Shown one piece after another: positions 56,083 to 64,000 of a stretch of DNA of 64,000 nucleotides. The stretch's first letter is position 1, and each line of letters opens with the position of its first letter. Origin of the DNA: Strigamia acuminata (Eukaryota; Arthropoda; Chilopoda; Geophilomorpha; Linotaeniidae); contig CASHSZ010000147.1 of the NCBI GenBank assembly GCA_949358305.1, forward strand, positions 1 to 64,000. Direction: 5' to 3'. The position numbers and the translations under genes were made by a program. Below the pieces are notes generated by a model. It made no database searches. It had not been told where the DNA came from and was given only the letters and a program-made list of their open reading frames with translations.

Positions 56083-56415
56083 CACTCGAACCGAAAGCGA
56101 CGAAATTCCAGACGACCACGAAGACGCTTTATCTTCGGCCCCGGGTGGCCGAGCGGGCAGGGTGACCTGCCGCACGGAGCTGGTGACCGAAGGTTCGCGT
56201 CCCGCTCTCGCCGACTTTTCGTTTCACCGATCTTCTGGACAATCCTACTTCTATGATTTCTTACAAATGAGTACTTTACTTTATGAACGAATTCTCATGA
56301 ATACTACTCTCTCGCAAGACCCGCGGGAGGGGGGGTCGAAGGTATCGGCCCTTCTTTATTTTATTTTATTTTATTTTATTTTATTTTATTTTATTTTATT
56401 TTATTTGATTTGATT
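56083..56415 (+). mobile_element. tRNA-derived SINE, copy 1
   Basis: The tRNA-like head at 56,137-56,214 has an A box (TGGCCGAGCGGG) and a B-box-like GGTTCGCGTCC, the internal RNA polymerase III promoter. The body ends with CCCGCGGGAGGG and TCGAAGGTATCGGCCCTTC, then a (TTTTA)n tail. The acceptor ends do not pair, so it is not a working tRNA. Confidence 0.8.
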
Positions 56416-56548
56416 TGATTTGATTTGATTTCATTTTATTTTATTTCATTCTTTTTGTTTTTATCCACCCATCTACCTATCAATCTATCCATTTATTCGT
56501 TTATCTATTTATTTATTTATTTATTTATTTATTTACCGAAGTGAAACA

Positions 56549-56860
56549 AACATTCGAATCGGAAGCGACGAAATCCTAGACGACCACGAAAACGCTTTAA
56601 TTTCGGCCCCGAGTGGCCGAGCGGGCAGGGCGACCTGCCGCACGGAGCTGGTGACCGAGGGTTCGCGTCCCGCTCTCCCCCGACTTTTCGTTGGCAACAT
56701 TGAATGATTGATTTGTATTAGTTGGTTTATTATACTGTGACAAGTTCTTGAAAATACTACTCTTCCGCAAGACTCGCGGGAGGGGGGGGGTCGAAGGTAT
56801 CGGCCCTTCTTTATTTTATTTCATTTTATTTTATTCTATTTTTAATTTTATTTCCACCTA
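56549..56860 (+). mobile_element. tRNA-derived SINE, copy 2
   Basis: Head at 56,605-56,682 with TGGCCGAGCGGG and GGTTCGCGTCC. Body and (TTTTA)n-type tail as in copy 1, with a shorter middle. Confidence 0.8.
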
Positions 56861-56995
56861 CCTATCTACCCGTCTGTTTATTTATTTGTTTATTTATTTG
56901 TTTATTTATTTATTTATTTATTTATTTATTTCTTTCTTTCTTTCTTTTTTCTTCCTTTCGTCTCTTTTCCTCTCGTTCGTTCGGCCAAAATGAAA

Positions 56996-57310
56996 CGAAT
57001 ACTCGAATCGGAAGCGACGAAATTCTAGACGACCACGAGGACGCTTTATCTTCGGCCCCGGGTGGCCGAGCGAGTAGAGTGACCTACCGCACGGAGCTGG
57101 TGACCGAGAGTTCGAGTCCCGCTCTCCCGACTTTCCGTTTCTCCGAAATTATTCGGTAACATCTCTTTCTTTCTTCGTAATTACTCGTTATCGTACTAGT
57201 GGTTTATTAATACATTCTCATGGGCAATACTCTCCCGCAAGACCCGCGGGAGGGGGGGTCGAAGGTATCGGCCCTTCTTTATTTTATTTCACTTTATTTT
57301 CATTATTTTT
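56996..57310 (+). mobile_element. tRNA-derived SINE, copy 3
   Basis: Head at 57,054-57,130; the A box is slightly changed (TGGCCGAGCGAG) and the B box is AGTTCGAGTCC. The same GCGGGAGGGGGGGTCGAAGG body end precedes the T-rich tail. Confidence 0.8.
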
Positions 57311-57404
57311 TTTTTTCTATTTATTTTTTTTATTTCCACCCATTTATCTATTTATTCATTTATTCATTCGCGTCTCTCTTTCGTTCATTTGGCCAAAGTG
57401 AAGT

Positions 57405-57745
57405 AGAATAGAGTACTCGAATTGGGGCCGACACAATTCCAAGCCACTACGAGGGCGGTTTATCTTCGGCCCCGGGTGGCCGAGCGGGTAGGGTGACCTG
57501 CCGCACGGAGACGTGGACCGAAAGTTCGAGTCCCGCTCCCGCCGACTTTTCATTTCACCGATGTTTTCTCAGAAACCCTTCTTCTATGATTGATTTGTTA
57601 CAAATGAGTACTTTACTAACGCATTCTCATGAATACTACTCTCTCGCAAGACCCGCGGGAGGGGGGGTCGAAGGTATCGGCCCTTCTTTATTTTATTCGA
57701 CCTCCCTCCTCTCGTTCTTTTATTTTATTTCATTCCACTTTTTTA
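57405..57745 (+). mobile_element. tRNA-derived SINE, copy 4
   Basis: Head at 57,468-57,545, diverged between the A and B boxes. The four copies are head to tail at a step of roughly 410-470 bp, which may reflect tandem duplication as well as separate insertions. Confidence 0.8.
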
Positions 57746-57851
57746 TTTTATTTATTTTTTTTACTTATTTCTTTCCATTCTTCTCTCTTTTTATTCATTC
57801 ATTCATTCATTCATTCATTCATTCATTCATTTATTTGGTTCGTTTTGTTTT

Positions 57852-57859
57852 TATAAATA
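57852..57859 (+). promoter_or_regulatory. Possible TATA box of gene D
   Basis: TATAAATA lies about 290 bp upstream of the gene D start, after the SINE cluster and before a region without simple repeats. It is the best TATA-like match there, but the area is AT-rich and the call is tentative. Confidence 0.3.
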
Positions 57860-58146
57860 CAGTCCGCGTCGTCAGGTGCCGCTCTACAGAGTTTGCGCCG
57901 CAGCAAAACAACACCCATTCCTACCTTTGACCCCGCTCGACGGCGTCATTCAATCCGCACGCACCATCGTCGAAAAAGAAAGAAAAAGAAACGAGAAACG
58001 AGAAATAAACCAATAAAGAAAGACGAGCCAGCCGACCGACCAACTTTCCCGGTTCGTGTTTATTAATTTATTAATCAATTAATTGATTAATTGATTGGTT
58101 GGCTAAACGACCGTTTCGTCCGTTCGTTCGTTCGTTCGTTTAAGCC

Positions 58147-59746
58147 ATGACGGACGGTTTCCCCAAAACGGACGCGGGCGCGCGCGTGTGGGTCGCCGCG
58201 ACGACGTCGTACCGGCAGGACGTCGGTTTCGCCGGCGGGACGCCCGGCTACTGCGGTCGCTGCGTGCCGAGCAGCTCGGAGTTCGATTACTTCGAGGAGC
58301 TGTTCGGCGAGGCGGCCCGTTTCATCGTGACCGCGACGAATCGAGCCATCCGGAGAGAGGCGAGAGAGGAGGAAATGGCGCGAGCGCAGGTGCCGAGAAA
58401 AAAACAACGGTGACGATCCGCGACACGCACTCTCACGCTCGTTTTCGTTTTCGTTTTCGTTCTAGGTGCTCGCCGCGTCGCGGCCACGGCCACGAGGTCC
58501 AAAGTCCAGACGAACGACGGCGGCGACGACGACGACGACTGCTGCCGGTGGGAGCGTCGTGGCCGTTGCCGGTGGCAGCGGCACCCGACCCGGGGCGCGG
58601 TGCGCGGACCTGAGGGTGCGCCTCACCGCGGGCGACCGGGGGGCGGCCGACGCGGCCGCTCGACGACAATTAGCCCTTCCTCCCCTTCCTCCTCCTCCTC
58701 CTCCTCCTCCTCCTCCTCCTCCTCCTCCTCGGCAGAGGGCACGTGGGCCGGTTCGACCCCTGGCGCTGGACGAGCTGTACGCGTACCTGGGCATTCTCGT
58801 GCTCACCGGTTACAACCGACAGCCCGAACTGCGCCACTACTGGCAGGGCGACAGGCCCGGCGATCTCGGCGCGCCGGCCGTCCGACGAGCGATGACGCGC
58901 CAACGGTTCGAAGAGGTTTCGCGTTATCTCCACTACAGCACGCAGCCGTCGTACCAGCGGCTGCGCGTTGGCGGGTCGGCGGCCGGCTCCGACGGCGGCA
59001 GCACGACGGGAGAAAGGGCGGCGTTCTTGAAGGAACGCGAACGAGACGACGGCACGACGAAAGTCCGTTTGTTCGCCGATCTGGTGAACAAGCGCTTTCG
59101 CGCGTGCCGCGAGCCCAGCCAAACTCTCTGCGTCGACGAATCGATGATCGCCTACCGGGGTCGATCGGAGATGAAGGTGCGTGCGGGGGTCGCCCTCCGA
59201 TCTCGTTTTTCTCTAACGTTCGTTCTTTCTTTCTTTCTTTCTTTCTTTCTTTAACGTTCTTCCCAGGTCCGTCAACCGGCCAAGCCCATCAAATGGGGCT
59301 TCGAGTTGTTCACACTATGCGACGCGGGCACCGCCTACGTGCTGAACGACGAGGCGCACATCGGCAAACGCGCCAAAATGTTCTTCGACCCGGACGAGGA
59401 GCCGGAGCCAGAGTGAGTCACTTCGTCGTCGCTGTTTCTCTCCTTCGTTCTCACAATTCCTTCTTTTTCTTTTCTCTTTTTTTCGTTTCCAGGTACCCGG
59501 GCAGCATCATCGGACGCATCGTCGTCTACGTCGCCAGGCACTACCTCGGCAAAGGGCACACGATTGCGTGCGACAATCGATTCACGTCCGCCGTGCTGTT
59601 CGAGCACCTCTTTGCCCGCCACAACACAATGGCCGTCGGGACGCTGCGGTCCAACGCGGCCCAAATGCCGCCCGACCTCCCGGACCCCAAGCGGTACCGA
59701 GCCAACGCGAGAGGTAAACCGCCCGCTCGCTCTTCGCATCGTCGGC

Positions 59747-59830
<84 letters not shown>

Positions 59831-60555
59831 CGATTGATTGATTGATTTCACTTCTTTTTTATTCATAGGCGATTTCCTGCATCGTCAGAGTGGCCGACTG
59901 TTGCTTACCTGGTGGAGGGACACGACGACCGTGAGTCTGCTCAGCACGAACGTCGACCCGTTGGCGGCGCCCGGGCACGTCTCCCGTCGCATCGGCGGCA
60001 ACAGGGTGGACGTCCGTTGCCCGGCGCCCGCGCTTTCGTACACGCGCAATTTCCACTGGGTGGACGTGCTGAACAGGCTGGTCTCCTCGTTCCGCATCGG
60101 GCGCCGTTCCCCGTACTGGCACCGGTACTTCTTCTTCCACAAGCTGAACCAAGGTGAGCGGGGCGCCGTTTGCCACCGATTAATCCGTCGCTAATTAATT
60201 CTCGCTTCTCTTCTCTTCTCTTCTTCCAGTGTGCGTCAACGCCCGAATCAATATGCTCGAGGCGACCTCGGGCGCGCGAGGCGGCCGATCGCAGCTGCAG
60301 TTCAGGAGAGCGCTCGCCACCCAACTCGTGTCTCGACGGGAGGGGGCCGTGCCGGGCGCGGCCCCCGCGCCCGGCGGACCCGTCGTCCACCGGCTCGAAC
60401 ACACGTCCAAGAGCAAGCGGTGCAAGGTGTGTTACGTGCGCCGCAAGGAACGGCACGAGAGCAGTTGGTGGTGCGTCCCCTGCGAAATCAACCTGTGCCG
60501 GCCGAAACACGGTCGCGATTGTTTTCAGATCCACGTGGCCGGCGCGGACAAGTGA
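58147..60555 (+). CDS. Gene D: piggyBac transposase-like protein, six exons, 643 aa
   Basis: Exons 58,147-58,389; 58,466-59,176; 59,267-59,412; 59,493-59,713; 59,869-60,153; 60,230-60,555, all GT-AG. Exon 1 has the piggyBac-like FDYFEELF...TNRAIRR. Exon 2 has LDELYAYLGILVLTGYN and the first catalytic Asp in CVDESMIAYRGR (D305). The second is in IACDNRFTS (D394) and the third in FHWVDVLNRL (D506). WWRDTTTVSLLST also fits the family, and the C-terminus is the Cys/His-rich domain (CKVC, CVPC, CRPKHGRDCFQIHV). The length is close to the ~594 aa of the moth transposase. A (CCT)n run encoding polyproline at 58,677-58,735 could instead be part of an extra 120-nt in-frame intron (58,616-58,735). No CCC-starting inverted repeats with TTAA were found nearby. 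With five introns this may be a domesticated, immobile gene, though all three aspartates remain. Confidence 0.88.
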
Positions 60556-60883
60556 CCGCGACGTTTCCACGACCGAGCGCGCGCCGACGCTCGGGCGGCC
60601 AACCGGCCGGTTAATTTTGTTTTATTTCATTCCTCCATTTGCCAGAACGCGGCGGAGTAGTTTTGTTTGTTTTGCTTATTTATTTATTTATTCATTTATT
60701 CCATTTTTTTTGTAAGTTAATTTTATTATTTATTAACAAAGGCAACAATGACGACGTATTGTCGATGCCGACAAAGAAAAAGAAAAAAAAGAAAACAAAC
60801 GAACAAATCAATAAAAACGAACAAAAACAGACAAGTGAAACGAAAACGTGTGAATTAATTAGCTCGATCGGCCAACCAATCAA
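60556..60883. other. Convergent 3' flanks of genes D and E
   Basis: The two stops face each other 328 bp apart. AATAAA at 60,810-60,815 could serve gene D. The rest is ATTT and AAAC simple sequence. Confidence 0.5.
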
Positions 60884-62452
<1,569 letters not shown>

Positions 62453-62755
62453 CCGTAAAAAAGAAAAAATGGCGTCGGAGAAAAAAAAAACCTATGGCGT
62501 GGTCGGAATGCGACTGTCTGTCTGCCCGCCTGTCAGTCCGTCAGCCAGCCAGTCAGCTGACGACACGAAAAAAAAAAAAAAAAAATGAACAAACAAACAA
62601 ACAAACAAACAAACAAACAAATAAATAATAGTAATAATAATAATAATAATAATTATTATTATTATTATTAAACAAAAAATAATTAATAACCGGTAACTAA
62701 TTAACGACGATTAACAACGGCGAGAATGAATGGTAACGACGGCGAACGTTGTCGT
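62453..62755. other. Intergenic upstream of gene E
   Basis: Contains poly-A, (CAAA)n and (AAT)n/(ATT)n simple repeats (62,565-62,670). Presumably includes the gene E 5' flank; no distinct promoter motif seen. Confidence 0.45.
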
Positions 62756-63095
62756 TGAAATTGGCGGCGCTTTATCATCGGCCCCGAGTGGCCGAGCGGG
62801 CAGGGTGACCTGCCGCACGGAGCTGGTGACCGAGGGTTCGAGTCCCGCTTCCCGCCGATTTTTCATTTCTGGCAAAAACTGTATTGTCAAACAAATACGC
62901 ATTCCTGGGGTTTCGATTGATATTGCCCCGTTCCAGTTCGTTCGTCCATACTTATTAGTTCTCTTCAGATGGTGATGATGAACACTCTCCCGCGGGGTTG
63001 CGGGAGGGTGGGGGGGAGTCGAAAGATTCGGCTCTCCTTTTATTTATTTATTTATTTTATTTTATTTTATTTTATTTTATTTTATTTTTTTCGTT
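62756..63095 (+). mobile_element. tRNA-derived SINE, copy 5
   Basis: Head at 62,780-62,858 with TGGCCGAGCGGG and GGTTCGAGTCC, the best-preserved A and B boxes in the window. The body end CTCCCGCGGGGTTGCGGGAG is a variant of that in copies 1-4; the tail is (TTTTA)n. Confidence 0.8.
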
Positions 63096-63214
63096 TACAT
63101 ACATACATATATTTGTTTTTATTTTTACTCTTTTTCTTTTCTTTTCTTTTCTTTTTTTCCGAGATTCGAACAGAACTGCCGAGTTAAGTTAAGTTGGGCT
63201 AAAACAGAAAAGGA

Positions 63215-63600
63215 AGAAATTCGAAGCGACGGTTCTAGACGGCTACGAGGGCGGTTTATCTTCGGCCCCGGGTGGCCGAGCGGGCAGGGTGACCTGCCGC
63301 ACGGAGCTGGTGACCGAGAGTTCGAGTCCCGCTCCCGCCGACTTTTCATTTCCGACAAAGCTGTATTGTCAAACACGCATTCACAGCATTTCAGTTGATA
63401 TTGCCAAATATTGTGCCGTTCCAGTTTGGTCCCTTATTATTTCGAGATGGTGATGATGAACACTCTCCCGCGGGGTTGCGAGGGGGTGGGGGAGAGTCGA
63501 AAGGTTCGGTTCTCCTTTTGTTTTTATTTTTATTTTTATTTTTATTTTTATTTATTTTGTTTTATTTTGTTTTATTTTTTATTTTTTAATTTTCAATTTT
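63215..63600 (+). mobile_element. tRNA-derived SINE, copy 6
   Basis: Head at 63,264-63,340. Same body variant as copy 5 (GATGGTGATGATGAACACTC, then CTCCCGCGGGGTTGCGAGGG) and a (TTTTTA)n-type tail. Copies 5 and 6 form a subfamily distinct from copies 1-4. Confidence 0.8.
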
Positions 63601-63791
63601 ATTCCATTTTTCTCCCCCCCGTCGATCATCGTCGCCACCGTCTCGTGTGGCGGTCGGGTGAAAGGAAAAAAAGAAAAAAAAAAAAAAAAAAGAAAACCCT
63701 TTGCATCACCTTATCCGCGATGTGTCGGGAGGGCGTCTGAGAACCCACTCGCCCATTCTCAGCGGCCGCATTTTCCAATTTTCGCCACCGG
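63601..63791. other. Short intergenic, no gene
   Basis: C-rich and A-rich simple sequence, then a GC-rich stretch that may be the 5' flank of gene F. Confidence 0.4.
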
Positions 63792-63893
63792 ATGTCGCGC
63801 TCGCGTCACGCTCGTCCGTATCCCTCTCATCCCCACTCGTTGATTGACCTACTGGCTTCTTCGTCTCCCCTTTCGTCGCTCCTGCCGAGAAAG
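63792..63893 (+). CDS. Gene F: probable first exon, runs off the window
   Basis: ATG opens a 34-codon frame (MSRSRHARPYPSH..., ending SSLLPRK) that ends AAG before a strong donor, GTAAGCG, in phase 0. The short first exon with a phase-0 donor matches genes A, B, D and E. Only about 107 bases remain in the window and no acceptor is visible, so the assignment is tentative. Confidence 0.35.
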
Positions 63894-64000
63894 GTAAGCG
63901 AGATCGTCAATCGGATCGGGTCGGGTCGGACCGAAACCAACTCGACCGATCGACACGCGTCCTCCCGTTTCTCGGCCGCCGACGCGCGACCGGGATTAAT

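Noticed and set aside
56137-56214. Functional tRNA-Ser or tRNA-Leu gene
   Set aside because: The A and B boxes are good but the acceptor ends do not pair, and the sequence recurs six times with a shared non-tRNA body and T-rich tail.

Overview
The window is eukaryotic nuclear DNA. It carries multi-exon genes with short GT-AG introns (about 65 to 430 nt) and pyrimidine-rich acceptors ending mostly in CAG or TAG, intron-containing piggyBac and PHD-finger genes, LTR retrotransposons, tRNA-derived SINEs and large satellites. Nothing bacterial is present. A small-bodied invertebrate animal fits best, but no feature fixes the phylum.

Layout. 1-5961: 3' part of a Ty1/copia element (Copia-A; its 5' LTR is off the window) with an intact 1685-aa Gag-Pol. 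5962-8290: AT-rich non-coding DNA with a dispersed palindromic repeat. 8523-15298: a complete copia (Copia-B) with identical-looking 554-bp LTRs, a 5-bp target duplication (TAGTC) and an intact Gag-Pol, inserted in a dispersed repeat (repeat X). 15345-16450: two units of a ~0.6-kb satellite (T-satellite). 17399-28510: a 56-bp hairpin minisatellite in both orientations around two tandem 490-bp units that are themselves large palindromes. The right-hand array is split by another complete copia (Copia-C, 20149-27615; TSD AAATT; one internal stop in integrase). 28545-29209: a MITE with terminal inverted repeats and a TTTA duplication. 29490-31010: five-exon gene A. 31205-34310: truncated, broken copia of another clade (Copia-D), ending near a third repeat X copy. 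35185-39470: a GC-rich satellite of 53-bp and 12-bp palindromic units with a strict ~832-bp higher-order period. 40037-41269: gene B (minus strand). 41640-50690: about 15 T-satellite units, including a 2542-bp tandem duplication and a run of 594-bp units. 51924-55421: gene C, nine exons, two C2H2-like fingers, an RS tract and a PHD finger. 56083-57860: four tRNA-derived SINEs in tandem. 58147-60555: gene D, a six-exon piggyBac transposase-like gene. 60884-62452: gene E (minus), coiled-coil. 62756-63600: two more SINEs. 63792 onward: the likely first exon of gene F.

No pathway links these genes. The clearest unexplained signal is in the copia elements. A long 5' leader, hundreds of bases downstream of the primer-binding site and just before gag, can form the same multi-stem RNA fold in three elements, and a fourth keeps part of it. 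The stem sequences differ between elements but stay paired. All exon joins were worked out by hand from frame and splice sites and are predictions.
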